Origin: Muscardinus avellanarius
Taxonomy: Eukaryota > Chordata > Mammalia > Rodentia > Gliridae
NCBI GenBank assembly: GCA_963383645.1
Contig: OY726572.1
Coordinates: 68,703,738-68,767,737 of the forward strand
Reading direction: 5' to 3'
Length of the DNA: 64,000 nucleotides
The position numbers and the translations under genes are program-made. Shown piece after piece: positions 36,626-49,215 of this stretch (its first letter is position 1; each line of letters starts with the position of its first letter). The notes under the pieces were generated by a model. It made no database searches, was not told the origin of the DNA, and was given only the letters and a program-made list of their open reading frames with translations.

Positions 36626-36736
36626 ATGGAAGAGGAAGAGGGAAAGATGAAAGGGAAGAGAAGGGAAATTTTATTTAAAATTCACCCATAATGTCATGTG
36701 AATCAATAGATCATTTATTTAAATTGAGGTAAATTT

Positions 36737-36947
36737 GCCAGGCGTGGTGGCACACGCTTGTAATTCCTGTGCTTGGGAGGCTGAGACAGGAGGATCGCAC
36801 AGGTTTGAAGCCAGCCTCAGCTACTTAGTGCGGCTCTCAGCAACTTAGACCCTGTTTCCAAATAAAATATAAAAATAGGTCTGGGAGTATAGCCCGGCGG
36901 TAGAAAGCCTCTGGGTTCCATCCTCAGTACTGTTTCCCCCCCAAACA
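36737..36947 (+). repeat. B1-dID SINE, complete
   Basis: Perfect 16-bp duplication AAATTGAGGTAAATTT at 36721-36736 and 36948-36963, interrupting the antisense L1M. Confidence 0.93.
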
Positions 36948-37083
36948 AAATTGAGGTAAATTTCACATAATATGCAATTAACCACTTTAAGGAGGACAAC
37001 CCAGTGACATTGAGTAATCACAATGATTGCAACTACCTCTTGTCTAGTTCCAAAATATTTTCCTTACTCAAAAATTAAAAACT

Positions 37084-37310
37084 GACCTTTTTTTTTTTTT
37101 TTTTTACCCAGTACTGGGGATGGAACCCAGGGGCATTCTACCTCTGAGCTACACCGCCAGCCCTATTTTTTATTCTTTATTTTGAAACAGTGTCTCACTG
37201 AGTTACAGAGGGGCCTCACTAAGTAGCTGAGGCTGGCTTCGAACCACGATCCTCCTTCCTCAGCCTTCCAAATGCTGGGATTACAAGTGTGCGCCACCAC
37301 ACCTGCCTTG
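37084..37310 (-). repeat. B1-dID SINE, subfamily B, complete
   Basis: 12-bp duplication AAATTAAAAACT at 37072-37083 and 37311-37322, inside L1M. Confidence 0.92.
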
Positions 37311-37499
37311 AAATTAAAAACTATACTGGTTAAATAACGACTTTCCATTTCTCCCACCCACCCAGCCTCTGGCAACCACCAATCTTCTTTGCTCTTCTAT
37401 GAATGGAATTGTATAATATATACCCTTTTTTTTCTTTGTTTTATTTTACCTAATATAATGTTTTCAAAGTTCAGCTGTATTATAGAATGTGTCAGTACC

Positions 37500-37690
37500 T
37501 TTTTTTTGTACTGGGGATTGAACCAGGGCCACTCCACTTCCAAGCTACACTCCCAACATGATTTTATTTTTATTTTGAAGCAGGGTCTCATTAGATTGAT
37601 GAGAGCCTCACTATTTGCTGAAACTGTCCCCGAACCTACAATCCTTCTGTGTCAGCCTCCCAAGTACCAGGATTACAAGCATGTCTCTCG
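37500..37690 (-). repeat. B1-dID SINE, diverged
   Basis: TTTTTTTTGTACTGGGGATTG start. The B1 5' end has run into a CTCTCGCGCG-type patch. Confidence 0.8.
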
Positions 37691-38091
37691 CGCGCTCTCT
37701 CTGTGTTTTAATTATGGTAAAACATTATGCATTTGTATAGATGTATCATACACATTGCCATTTTAATCATGTTTCACTCTTCTAGAAGCATTAGTTAAAC
37801 TTTTGCCAAATAGCACAACTGTCACCACTTTCCATCTCCGAAACTTTTCTCATCCTTAGCAGAAACTCTGTACCCATGAAGCAGTAACTCCTCATCTCTC
37901 TCTTCCCAACCACTAATAACTTCTGATCTGCTTTCTTGTGAATTTTCCTCTTCTATATAATTCATATAGGTGGAATCATGTGCTCTTTGTCCTTTGTGTC
38001 TGACATGTTCTGCTTAGCATAGTATTTTCAAGATTATTATTGTAATAGCAGGATACACTTTATTCACAACAGGAAGGAATCTTATCCCTGT

Positions 38092-38270
38092 TGTTGTTGT
38101 GTGGTGCTGGGGATTGAACTAGGGCATTCTACCTCTGGGCTACACCCCCAGCCTTATTTTATTTTAAACAGGGTCTCACTAAGTTGCTGAAGCTGGCTTC
38201 AAACCTGCAATCCTCCTGTTTCAGACTCCCAAATACTGTATTAACAGGTGTGCACCACCATGCCTGGTCA
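38092..38270 (-). repeat. B1-dID SINE, older
   Basis: (TTG)n tail, GTGGTGCTGGGGATTGAACT. Ends CACCACCATGCCTGG. Confidence 0.83.
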
Positions 38271-38705
38271 ACTTCATTCCTTTTTAAAGCTGAATAATAT
38301 TCTCTTGTCTGGATATAGCATCTATTGGTGAGCATGTATGTTTTTGATAGTGAATGATATTGCTGTTAATATTGTTATTTTGAATCCTTTTATAATTGGA
38401 GTCATTTGCTGATTCTTGGTCTGGAGTGTTTCTCAGAAGAGGAATTGTTGAGCCATACAATATATAGGTCTTTAGATTTACTGAGCTAAATTCCAGTGTG
38501 ATTAGATCACAGTCCCACCACTTGGTTTTATCAGATTTCTAAAATTTTGCTCATTTGGTGGATGTGTGATGACATCTTATTGTAATTTTTTTATATATTT
38601 CTAGAACGCATTTTCATATGCCAGTGAGCCATTTTGGCTTTGTGTTTTGTAATGTACCTTTTAATTTTTCCGTTTTGCCTTTCTGTACTAGACTTGACTA
38701 TTTGA

Positions 38706-38834
<129 letters not shown>

Positions 38835-39028
38835 TGAGTGGGGCACAGATGCCCAAGGAGAAGGGGCATGGCTGGTGGCAAGCTGGCTTTTAGGCACTTT
38901 TTGCTTTCATTGCCCTGTACTGGACAACACACACAAAGGAAGCCCGACAGCCAGATGACGGCGGGTCTGATGTGGGCATCACCTCAGTCCTTCAGCCTCT
39001 TTCCCTCTACAGACCTGCCCTCTGTATG

Positions 39029-39031
<3 letters not shown>

Positions 39032-39082
<51 letters not shown>

Positions 39083-39121
39083 TCCTGAAATGTACACACA
39101 CACACACCTTCCTGAAATGTA
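39032..39121 (+). repeat. AC microsatellite with duplicated junction
   Basis: (AC)n 39032-39080, then CTTCCTGAAATGTA twice (39081-39094 and 39108-39121) separated by a short (AC)n: a small tandem duplication of the repeat edge. Confidence 0.85.
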
Positions 39122-39391
39122 ATGAGGAGACCTGGCTCTGTGGTCGTACATCCTGCAGTTAGTTTCCCACAATCTGAGTTTTGCTAATGGTTTTCCTGTG
39201 GGATTATTTAGCATGCTTTTCTGCTCTCTAGAAGGTCCTGTAAATTGGTGATTAGAGCTAAAGACCTGAGTGGAATCAGGGTGTTGCTTTTTCAATATAT
39301 TTTTTCAGTTTTTTAAAAAAACTACTGCATAGGTAGCATCATCTTGCTTTCTCATATAACGGGATATTCTGGTCTTATGTTGTACTTGTTT

Positions 39392-39590
39392 TGTGTGTGG
39401 GGGATGGAACCCAGAGGCTTTCTACCTCTGAACTATACCCCCTGCCCTATTTTATTTTTTATTTGGAAACAGGGTCTCCCTGAGTTGCTGAGGGCCTCAC
39501 TAAGTTGCTGAGGCTGGCCTCAAACCTGTGATCTTCCTGTCTTAGTCTCCAAAATCTTGGGATTGCAAGCATGCACCACTACGCCCAGCT
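39392..39590 (-). repeat. B1-dID SINE
   Basis: GTGGGGGATGGAACCCAGAG to CCACTACGCCCAGCT, long form. Confidence 0.85.
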
Positions 39591-39914
39591 CATGCTAAAC
39601 ATTTATTTAAGAAGTCTCAGTTCCTTTCATTGGAGAAAAAAGCATTTAGAAAGCACACTGTGTGCTAAGGGGTGCTCATTGCTACAGTGTTTAGGCCATT
39701 TCAATAGAAAGACCCAAGTTCTAGCTGCAGATTTTTAATTTTTGTTCATTGTTTAATGGATAAATACATCATGAGTTTATATTAATGCTCCCAATTCAAA
39801 TTCATGACTAGAGAGTACTTAACAGTTCCATTGTTGTAGAAGGCAGCTCATGGAGAAGGAGGTTTTAAACTACCTGTGTCGGCAGCAGCTAGTAAATACA
39901 GTGAGTTGAGGTGT

Positions 39915-40145
39915 GTGGAGAGCTCACATAGCTTGATCGGTAAGAGAGTGGACGCTGGAGCCAGGCTGGCGTCCAGTCCTGGCCACCCACTGCGGAGTCC
40001 TTGGTAAGTTGTTCTCTGTGACTCAGTTTCCTTGTCTAACAAAGTAGAGATGATAAAAAAAAGTACATGCAAAGCAGGAGAGCTGTGCAGACAAGGCGAC
40101 ATGAAGAACACGTAGTATTTGCACAAAGTACTGTGCAGTGAGCAG
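39915..40145 (+). mobile_element. MIR SINE, sense, nearly full length
   Basis: GAGAGTGGACGCTGGAGCCA, GACTCAGTTTCCTTGTCTA and ATGCAAAGCAGGAG follow the MIR tRNA-like head, core and tail. Confidence 0.7.
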
Positions 40146-40209
40146 GCTTTGTCTACTTCGTGTACTTAGGCACCGATTACATTTTTCATAATAAACTATA
40201 TTAAATAAA

Positions 40210-40378
40210 GGCAGCTGGGCATGGCAACACACATCTATAATCCCGGTACTTAGGGGGCTGAGAGGATCACAGGTTCAAGGCCAGCCTCAGCAATGTAGCG
40301 AGACACTTAATGACCTAGACACCATTTCAAAACAGAAAGTAGGGTTCAATCCCTACTACCACAAACAAAAACAACATA
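40210..40378 (+). repeat. B1-dID SINE with deleted ID head
   Basis: Good B1 half. The ID part is reduced to GTAGGGTTCAATCCCTACTA. Confidence 0.8.
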
Positions 40379-40965
40379 TTTGGGAAGGGCTGGAGGTATA
40401 TGTAGCTGGGATGTAGGATGCTCCTGGTTTCCACAAATTTGGGGTCCAGATTTTGTCTAGCCAGAGGAGCCGAACTCGTCTTGTTGGCATAGCAGGGAAC
40501 GTGACTTTGAACTGAATTCCCGTAAGGAGAGATGGATAGGGGGTCAGTGACCCATGGTAATCACTCTTAATATCCAATACCATCTGGAAATGTTTATATT
40601 CAAAGTAACCCATCAGAAGAGCATTTGATCAAAGACCAAAAATCCTGTGACTTTGGTCCTGATACAAAGGGCGCTTCTGAGCCTGTGAGAACAAAACAGA
40701 TTGAAAGCAGTGTGTGTGTTGTACACACTTGCTGCCTGTGCATGCTTGCGTGTGCTCTGCGGTTCTAGATTGGGCCAGGCAGCATTGGCCAGCGGTTTTT
40801 GTAAGGAATTCAAAAATCGTTTGCTGCAGGGGAGCCAGTGGTGCTAGTTCAGTTTAAAATGGGTAGTTGGGTTTTGTTTTTGCTTTGGGGGGCTTAGGGT
40901 AATAATTTTATAAGATTTTCAGACAAGTTTTTAAATGACTTTTAGTTATAGAAGAGTACATTTTG

Positions 40966-41193
40966 TTTGTTTGTTTGTTTGGTTGTTTTTTTTTGTGTGT
41001 GTGTGTGTGTGTGGTACTGGGGTTCCTGGAAGCCCTTCTACCTCCAGGCTACACTCCCAGACCCATTTTATATTTTTATTTGGAAACAGGGTCTCCTAAG
41101 CCAGCGTGCGTGGCTGGCTCCGAACCTGCCCGTTCCTCCTGTCTCTGCCTCCCAAGCACAGGGATTACAAGCGTGCACCACCACGCCCGGCCA
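40966..41193 (-). repeat. B1-dID SINE, subfamily A
   Basis: Tail side (GTTT)n and (GT)n. Duplication AGAAGAGTACATTTTG (40950-40965) vs AGAAGAATACATTTTG (41194-41209), one mismatch. Confidence 0.9.
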
Positions 41194-42206
41194 AGAAGAA
41201 TACATTTTGAAACAAGAAATCGGGAGACAGTGATGAAGTTTAAAATCGTATTTTTTTTTCTTTCTCACTGCTTTTAAAAATAACGGCCAACTGTATAGGT
41301 TCCTCGGAAACTGATCCAAGGGAGGAATTCCTCTCGGGACCAGGAATGCTTGTATTTTTCCTCAGCAACTGGTTTATTTTTATCTTGAGGACCTTGTAAA
41401 CCATGTAACAGATTGCGTTTCCATCTTCATGTCGGCTGCCAGTAAGTTTAGAGCCACATTTGTGCACCCCGCTAGGAGGGATGTGATGGCTCACCTTTGG
41501 CTGTGGCGCCTCCTTTAAATTGCTCCCGAGCTTTTTGGATGACGTGACTTTTACAGTCTTTATAATGTCCTCAATTTCTCATTGCAACAAAATGTTCCAG
41601 GCTCATCTCTCAAAAATACAAAACTACTGATTATATTTTGAGCACCAGCATGCCTGCCTTTTTCCCCTTTTTAATATTATTTCTGCCTTTTTAATCTTAT
41701 AGGCATGCTATTAAGATCCATTCTAGAAGGAATAAGGAAAGGAATAAATGAATGAAGGACACAAATCCCCTGACTGGGGTCGGGTTTGTGAATGGTCCCA
41801 GCACTTCTTTCTCTAGACTTTTTCCTCCACCCCTTCTGTAGGACCACTCTGCTTTGAGGAGTTGGCCAACATCAGGAAGGGGAAATAAATTGAAATCAAG
41901 GAGACGATGCTCTTAGTTTCTTATGGAAGCTAAAAGAGAGGGAGGTTGGAAACAAATCCTAAAGTAGCCCAATTTATTTATGGGGCTTCATGCCTCCTGG
42001 GTACCCAGGTCCTCATTGTCGTAGTAATTGGAATCAGTTGTCAGACTGATAACTGAGAATGGTGTGTTGCACAGGGCCCTGTGTATTCCACCTTAGGAGG
42101 GATTCTCTGCAGCCTGGAGGTTCATTAAATGCTTGTTTTCAAAATGAAGAACCAGCACTGTTTGCAAGTCCTCTGCACTTTGGGGGATCTGATCTTATTA
42201 GTGTGG

Positions 42207-42432
42207 TAGAGTGAGCCCCGGGGAAGCACGGCATTGTAGCGGAGGTTCTTAAACTCTGCCAGATGTCCTGCACCCTGAGGGCAGGGGAGAGCAGCATTCA
42301 CTGGGCCCCACCAAGTTTCTGACCCAGCGGGTCTGGGTTGGGACCCAAGAAACAACCTCCCTTTCCTGCCCAGTTCCCAGGTGGCGCTGACGCTGCTGAT
42401 CCTGCTTAATTGCCCTTCAGAGTGAGGTTGCA
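42207..42432 (+). mobile_element. MER5A-like hAT-Charlie DNA transposon
   Basis: ACTGGGCCCCACCAAGTTTC, TGACCCAGCGGGTCTGGGTT and GTTCCCAGGTGGCGCTGACG match the MER5A body. Non-autonomous, no coding capacity. Confidence 0.75.
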
Positions 42433-42587
42433 GCCCATCCACCCAGACTTAGTTTAGGGCCTTTGAGTTTATCTGTGTACTAGAAGATAAACTTCATGAT
42501 AGGCCAGGAAGTAGAGGTTTACCAAAAAGAACTAAAGTTGTCTTTAAGCACCAAGAGACACTTCTGTTAAGAAAAATAAATAAATAA

Positions 42588-42803
42588 GCTGGACATGGTG
42601 GCACACACTTGTAATCTCAGTACTTGGGAAACTGAGACAGGAGGGTCGCAGGTTCGAAGAAGACAGCCTCAGCAACTTAGGCTCTCAGCAACTTAGTGAG
42701 ACCCTATTTCCAAATTAAAAATAAAAAAGGTAAAATATGTCTGGGAGGTGTAGCTCAGAGGTAGAGAGCCCCTGGCTTCCACCCCCAGTACCACAAAAAA
42801 GGT
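42588..42803 (+). repeat. B1-dID SINE
   Basis: Long form with an extra GAAGA duplication after GGTTC. dID half GTGTAGCTCAGAGGTAGAGA. Confidence 0.87.
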
Positions 42804-43181
42804 TTAAAAAAAAATGTCCAGCTGATCAGGCAGTGCTTGGTCCTTATTTGCTGTCTAACGTGAAGCTCACTGCAGGACCCATTTCTCCCAAGGGTGAGAA
42901 TGAAGAAGCTGGCCCAGTGACCAGCTGTCCTCCTGCGAGGGACATGAACGTCCTCTGACTCAGATTAGTTTGGTTACCTTGGGCAGTTCTCCCATTAGAT
43001 CCCCAGGACACGGCATGTGCCCAGCCCCTCACGTGTGGGTGGATTTCTGATAAATGGCATTGCACTGAGAATTGTCCAGGAAGCAACAAAAGCAATGCTA
43101 CGCAGTCAGCTTTTCCTCAGAGTCCAGACCATTGCTGTGGAAGTCTGAGTCCTACTCCAAATGCCCGCCTGCCTGCCCGCC

Positions 43182-43389
43182 TTTTTGTGTGAGGGGATAC
43201 TAAGGATTTAACCCAGGGGCATTCTACCTCCAAGCTACACCCCCAGCCCTATTTTTTATTCTTTAAAACAGGGTCTCAGTAAGTTTCAGGGAGCCTCACT
43301 AAGTAGCTGAGGCTGGCCTCGAACCTACAATCATCCTATCTCAGCCTCCCAAGTACTGGGATTATAAGTGTGCGCCACCGTGCTTGGCC
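43182..43389 (-). repeat. B1-dID SINE
   Basis: GGGGATACTAAGGATTTAAC start. Ends GCGCCACCGTGCTTGGC. Confidence 0.85.
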
Positions 43390-43628
43390 TGAGCCTTCTG
43401 CTTTTAATGTTGTAATGATTTAGCAGCAGTTCCAACTCTTTCACTGAGGTCTTGAGTGAACTGGACAACATGGAAACCAGAAGAACCTTACTTAGGTCAG
43501 CATTTTTTAAAAGCTATGTTCTTTTTTTAACAATTATGAAAAATGTAACATGAAAGTACAAACCGAATAAAGGTCTCCAGCAGTTATTCTTTACAGAAGA
43601 AACTTTTTCTAAAAAAGATTTGACATTT

Positions 43629-43818
43629 CTGGGCATGGTGACACAGGCACTTGGAAGGCTGAGACAAGAGGATCCCATGTTTGAGGACAGCCTCAGCAAG
43701 TAGTGAGACTTTCATCAACCTAGTGGGACCTTATTTCAACATAAGTAAAATCAGGCTGGGGGGTGTTATCACGAAAGTCGAATGCCTCTGGGTTTATTCC
43801 CCACAAAAACAAATAAGT
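43629..43818 (+). repeat. B1-dID SINE, shortened B1 half
   Basis: The TAATCCCAG segment is missing. Linker CAACATAAGTAAAATCAGG kept. Confidence 0.8.
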
Positions 43819-44132
43819 TTGACGTTAACCTTTCTATCTTTGTAAACTTTTACAAAGATACTTGTCTGTATATAAAGAACTTTTGACCAAGTAAAATTAG
43901 TCGTACTCCACTGTTGTACCGCTGGGCTACAGCCCCAGCATTTGTACAGTTATTTCTGAGGCTGCAATTCCTAGAGCTGGAGTGGAGGAGATAAAGAATA
44001 TGTGGTATTTAAAACTGTAATTGCTGTGATAACATTATGCTTTATTAAATAGTATGTTAGATACCATGAACAAATTGTATTCATCACAGAAATACAAGGA
44101 AGGTGTGCTTTAGACAGTCTATTAAAAACACA

Positions 44133-44607
44133 CCGCTGGGCGTGGTGGCACACACTTGTAATTTGTGCATCACCGTGGATTTAAGAGGCTGAGACCAGAG
44201 GATCGCGGTTCATGGCCAGCCTCAGCTACTTAGTGAGGCCCTTTCCAATTCAGTGAGACCCTGTTTGAAAATGAAGAATAAAAAACAGGGCTGGGGATGT
44301 AGCTCAGAGGTAAATGCAGCTGGGTTCCATCCCTGGTACCACGCACAAAAAAAAGTACGCTGTTAATTGATCAAAGAAGAAAAACGATTTAGTCATCTAT
44401 CTCCTTAGATGTAAAAAATGTATTTGATGGCTAGGGGTGGTGGCTCAGGCCTGTAAGTCTAGTATTGGGGAGGCTGAGACAGGAGGGATTGCAGGTTCGA
44501 GGTCACCTTCAGCAACTTAGTGAAACTCTTTCAAAATAAGAAATAAAATTGGGCTGTGGGTGTAGCTTGGGGGTAGAATGTCCCTGGGTTCAATCTCCAC
44601 TACTAAA
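44133..44607 (+). repeat. Two B1-dID SINEs, same orientation
   Basis: 44133-44362 has an unusual ~20-bp replacement after TGTAATTTG. 44430-44607 is standard. Confidence 0.83.
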
Positions 44608-44639
44608 AACTGTATTTGATTGTTTTGTTTGTTTAGTTC

Positions 44640-44836
44640 TTTTTTGTTTTGTTTTGGTGGCACTGGAATTGAAGCCAGGGGCATTCTACCTATGAACTGT
44701 ACCCCTATCTCTTTTTATTTTTTGTTCTTGAAACAGGGTCTCACTAAGTTACTGTGTACTGGCCTTGAACCTGTGATCCTCCTTTCTTAGCCTCCTAAGA
44801 ACTGGGATTACAGATATGCTCCACCGGGCCTGGCTT
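44640..44836 (-). repeat. B1-dID SINE, older
   Basis: (GTTTT)n tail, GTGGCACTGGAATTGAAGCC. Ends CCGGGCCTGGCT. Confidence 0.83.
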
Positions 44837-45204
44837 GAGTTAATCAATTCTTGATTTAAAATCTTAGTAGCACCCTTGGAAATGAAGAGCCTGACTCCCA
44901 GAGCCAGCCTGATTCATGTGCAATGTCAAATAGTTGGACCATTTTCACCAGAGTGGAGAAATAGGCAAGTCAGAGCATGGGTCACACTGAGAGCTGAGCA
45001 GCTGGAGAAGTGCGAAGAGTAGAAGGGAGGAGGTGACAAGTGACTGTAACGTCATCGTATCACATATTATCTGCAGATGATGAGAAACTGTTTCTGAAAC
45101 TGAAATCTGTTAAAAACAAAATGGCTCTGTTAGACGGCTTTCACATGACCAGAAATAATATTTATTGTGCTCCCTTTCTCATGCTGGGAACTTTGACACG
45201 CTTT

Positions 45205-45408
45205 TTTTTTTTTTCTTTCTTTCTTTTTTTTTGATGGGGGTACTAGGGTTCTTGGAAACCCTTCTACCTCTGGGCTACACTCCCAGACCTATTTTTTATA
45301 TTTTTTAATTTGGAAACAGGGTCTTCTAAGCCTGGCTTCGAACCTGTGCGATCCTCCTGTCTCCGCCTCCCAAGCGCAGGGATTACAAGCGTGCGCCACT
45401 TCGCCCAG
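45205..45408 (-). repeat. B1-dID SINE, subfamily A, complete
   Basis: 11-bp duplication TGACACGCTTT at 45194-45204 and 45409-45419. Confidence 0.92.
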
Positions 45409-45436
45409 TGACACGCTTTAAATAATGTACTCCCAG

Positions 45437-45616
45437 CTAGCTGGACATGGTAGTGCATGCCTGTAATCCCAGTACTTGGGAGGCTGAGAAAAGATGGCAG
45501 GTTCAAGGCCAGCCTCAGCAACTTAGTGAGACCCTGATTCAAAATAATGAGATAAAATAGGGCATAGCGGTATAGCTTAGAGGTAGAATGCCCTTGGGTT
45601 CAATCCCCAGTACCAG

Positions 45617-45656
<40 letters not shown>
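45437..45656 (+). repeat. B1-dID SINE with (AC)n tail
   Basis: GCTGGACATGGTAGTGCATG to CCCCAGTACC. Tail (AC)n 45618-45656. Confidence 0.88.
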
Positions 45657-45658
<2 letters not shown>

Positions 45659-45837
45659 ACTTTTCCTAAACTCACTAGCTTACTGCTGCCTCTTTTTCAG
45701 GGAGAAAAAACGTAGTGCCCCTTTGGCACTTCCAGCACACCCTTAGATTTATTCAATGCCCCCAGTTACACCTGAAGCTTCTGATTCCCCCCAACCCAGG
45801 GCATTGTATCACCAACTTTGAAGAGTTATCATTTGAT

Positions 45838-45938
45838 CTTTACCAAGTGTAGGAGGTAGACAATTTTCATATCCATTTTTACAGATGAGAAAACTCAGAC
45901 TTGGAGAAGGAAGTTGAGTAATTTGGCCACCATCATAT
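45838..45938 (-). mobile_element. MIR fragment, antisense
   Basis: CATTTTTACAGATGAGAAAA, then CTTGGAGAAGGAAGTTGAGT, the usual antisense MIR core. Confidence 0.6.
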
Positions 45939-45954
45939 ATCAAGAAAATGGCTA

Positions 45955-46125
45955 AGCCAGGAAATGCCCATAATTCCAATATTTGGGAGGCCAGGACAGG
46001 AGGATCGACAGGTTTAAGACCAGCCTCAGCAATTTGGCAAGCTCCTGTCTTTAAATAGCCACCAGTAGAGCTTGGAGGGAGAATGCCCTTAGGTTCAATC
46101 CCTAGTAACCCCGCTCCCCCCAAAA
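45955..46125 (+). repeat. B1-dID SINE, diverged
   Basis: GGTGGCACAC-type A-box region deleted. ID part AGAGCTTGGAGGGAGAATGC. Confidence 0.75.
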
Positions 46126-46849
46126 GAGAAAGTGGCTCTGAGAGCCAGTCTGATGGCGCAGGCTGTACGTGAGTCGCCATTGTCCCCATGTAGTATGTGG
46201 CTTTGGACAGACCAGCTCAACTCCAGGGCCGTAGTCTTGTCACCTTTGAGCATAATGTGCTTGGTTAGGTGGTCTCAGATCCGAGGCTCTACAGAGCTGA
46301 GCATGTGGGCCAGCACCGCGGGTGTGTGCAGGAGCCAGGCGTGTTTATGTTGTCCAGGGGAACTGGGAGCTGGTGTGTGTATTGGGGGGCCACTCCCCCA
46401 GAGGTCAGTGAGGGTGGTTAAAAGAGAAAAATAAGGGTTTCTCCCATTTATTTTGTGTATTGAATGTATAACTAGTTAACTCTCAGAGTGACAGCTATCG
46501 AGGCTGGGTACAAATGCCCATGTTTAGGCCTTATTTCGGGACCCTTCTTGGTGGTTCGGAAGCAGTGATCAGGGACATTCTGTCTGACTGCCCTCTGCCC
46601 TTGGACAGAAATGGGCCATATGGTCAGGAACAGAAGAGGCAGGTGAGCCAAGGTCTGGGAACCTGGAAGTAGCCGCTGTGTCTGCAGAGCCTCTGAGCAC
46701 AGAATAACCATTTAAGCCTCTCTTCCCTCTCTGGTACCCCTACATCAACCGGAAACCCAAACCAGAGCACACAGGATCTGCCTTCTTACCACAGTTGCTC
46801 TCCTCTGGGGTTCCACTTTGCTAATAGCATCTTCTCTCTCCTACTCTAG

Positions 46850-46943
46850 GTATGGAGAGAAAGGGAAAGCCATCCGGATCGAGAAGGTCATCTACACCGG
46901 GAAGGAGGGGAAGAGCTCCCGCGGCTGCCCCATTGCCAAGTGG
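46850..46943 (+). CDS. TET3: TET3 exon, 94 nt, Cys-rich domain
   Basis: It encodes (R)[31 protein letters not shown] as pieces of a conserved block; the first base completes the Arg codon. It enters in phase 2 and ends at a codon boundary with AAGTGG|GTGAGTG. The Cys of GCPIAKW is one of the zinc-coordinating positions of the TET Cys-rich region (family knowledge). It is almost unchanged relative to other mammals as I remember them, as expected for the catalytic core. Confidence 0.97.
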
Positions 46944-48267
46944 GTGAGTGTCGGCTCCCAGAGCCACGCGGTACCCGCTCTCCTCACCCCTCCATTCAAA
47001 GCACAGCAGGTTGCAGGTGGGGCATGGGGTTAGGACAAGGACTTGGTTACTGTCAGGGGAGCCCTGGAGCCAACGTCCCTCGCTTGGTTAGGGCCCTTCA
47101 CCCCCCACATCAGCTGCCGTTCTGGTTTAAAGGCCAGCCCCTGGCATCCTGGGATGTCTGGGAACTGTGTTATCATGACTCTTAGTTCCTCTGGCCTCTG
47201 ATTCAGGCTTTCAGGGTGTAGAAGGCGGGGAGGGGAGGGTAGAGTTGCTGTTATTACCCAGCACTGAGCCCCGCTGAGGACTCTTGGATTGCTCTTCCTT
47301 CTCTGTGTGCCCTGGAGTGGCTGGTGCTCCTATCCCCTGCCTGGAAGTCAGAGAGGAAACTGAAGGCCAGCCTGCCGTGGCCCAACCTGAGTAATGAGCT
47401 GGACCTCCAAACGGGGTCATGACCAGCGTTGCAGCTGCCAGGCTTCTGAGCCGCCGTTTCCTCCCAGGAAGCCTGGCATCTCAGCAGGGAAAATGTAACT
47501 CAGACCCCAGTTCACCAAAACCCAGTTCTCCTTACTTGCCCTCCTGGTCCACAGGGAGCGGTTTGAATAGCAGAGTATCTGCTTCTGCAGAATGAGTGCC
47601 CCGAGCCACGGCGAGGCTCTGAGAGTCCCCGGGAGCTCCGCAGGGTGCTCGGTCTGTGTGCAAGTGCGTATACTTTAGAGATAGGTGAAAATCAGCCATA
47701 GTCATCCCAACCTGAAGAATTGAGATTTGACTCTGAGAGGCGAATGGGCTGCGTAGGAGTTCAGGGACAAGAGACTGGATTGGCAGTAGGAAAGTTCAAG
47801 CTAAGCTTTCTGAGAAGGCACACCAGCAAGGGGTGGTGGATAGTGGGCCGTGTTATATGGACTGGGGAGAGGGTGTGAGCAAATGTAGAAAGCCGTCCAC
47901 CTGCACGCCTGCCTGTTTTCACTGGCATACATCTCCGGCCTCCGCAAAATAAAAGGTGTCTGGACTTCAGCCACCACACACCTCTTTTGAGTGGTTTTCA
48001 GTCTTTTCTACAGAATTATATACAACAAAAGAGTCTAGAGCTACTTAGTACACCCAAGGTATGGAGACGCATCTTATCCCCACCCTCCCGAGAAACGGCT
48101 CTTGGAGTGCGAGGTCTGATGTGTGACTGATTGGGGGGTGGAGGGGGTCACCTCTCCAGAGAACCCATGTAGAAAATGGCATCATTATTGAGGAATTCTA
48201 AAGTCTTGGGCAGTGGGGGCACTGCTGGAGCTGAGGACTCTTCCAGCTCAAAAAACTGGCACCTTAA

Positions 48268-48446
48268 GCTGGGCGTGGTGGTGCACGCTTGTAATCCCAG
48301 TACCTGGGAGGCTGAGACAGGAGGCTCGCGAAGCCAGCCTCAGCTACTGAGACCCTGTTTCCAAATAAAAAATATAAAATAGGTCTGGAGTGTAGCCCAG
48401 AGGTAGAAGGTCCCTGGGTTACGTCCCCCATACCACCAAAAAAAAA
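48268..48446 (+). repeat. B1-dID SINE, complete
   Basis: 10-bp duplication GGCACCTTAA at 48258-48267 and 48447-48456. The first 3 kb after the 46850-46943 exon hold no other SINE. Confidence 0.92.
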
Positions 48447-48849
48447 GGCACCTTAAAGAGGACAACCGGCTATGTAGACAGCATCAAAGAAGAGAATGTA
48501 CATTTCTAGGGCCTGGAAAGGAAGGTAAAGCATTAGTCCTGAGCAGGGATGCACGGCTCTGCCGAGGGCTTGGAACAGTGTATGTGCCTGCGAGAGGGAT
48601 GCAGAGCGTGCAGGGTAGGAGCGCCATCCTCTGTTGGTCCCCCAGGGCCTGGGGACAGATGCCCCAGGCTGAGCAGATGTTGCATCCAAGGATGGGGCAA
48701 CTTGTGGGGATCCCCAAGGCCTGGTGGACGATGTGTAGAAGGGAGTATACAAGGCTGGGGAAGTCCCCGGGGTTCAGTAAAATTTTTAAAAATAATAATT
48801 GATGCTTCAAAAGGCAAAAACCCTCCTGGCCTGGAATGTATTTAGTATG

Positions 48850-49215
48850 TAAAGTAGCCTTTAAAAGTTTGAAGAAAATTCTGACACAGACTACAACATA
48901 GTTCAACCTTGAGGTTATGCTCATGAAATAAGTCACAAAAGGACAACTTTTATATGGCCCCATCCACTTCTGAGAGGTACCTCAAGAAGTCAGATTCATC
49001 GGACAGAAAGTAGAATAGTGCCGGCTAAGGCTGTCGGGGAAAATGGAGGGTTACTGTTTCATGAATCAAGTTTTAGTTTTTGCAAGGTGAAGGAGTGCTA
49101 GACATGGCGATGACAGTTGCACAGCAGTCTGGATGTACCTGATTTTCACTAAGACCTACACGTAAAATGACAAATTTCACGTGTGTTGTACCACCACCAC
49201 CACGAAACTGAATGT
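48850..49215 (+). mobile_element. Old L1M 3' fragment, sense
   Basis: ACTACAACATAGTTCAACC, AATAAGTCACAAAAGGACAA, AGAAAGTAGAATAGTG and GATGACAGTTGCACAGCAG appear in the canonical L1M 3' order. Ends in a CCA repeat near 49190. Confidence 0.75.

Larger units (their letters stand above)
36948..38670 (-). mobile_element. Antisense L1M 3' remnants split by three or more SINEs
   Basis: The order GCAATTAACCACTTTAAGGA, CCTCTGGCAACCACCAAT, then a second similar series (GAAACTCTGTACCCATGAAG, TCATATAGGTGGAATCATG, AAAGCTGAATAATATTCTC) matches antisense L1M 3' ends and suggests two overlapping fragments. SINEs interrupt at 37084-37310, 37500-37690 and 38092-38270. The remnant stops about 75 nt before the TET3 acceptor at 38743. 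Confidence 0.7.
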
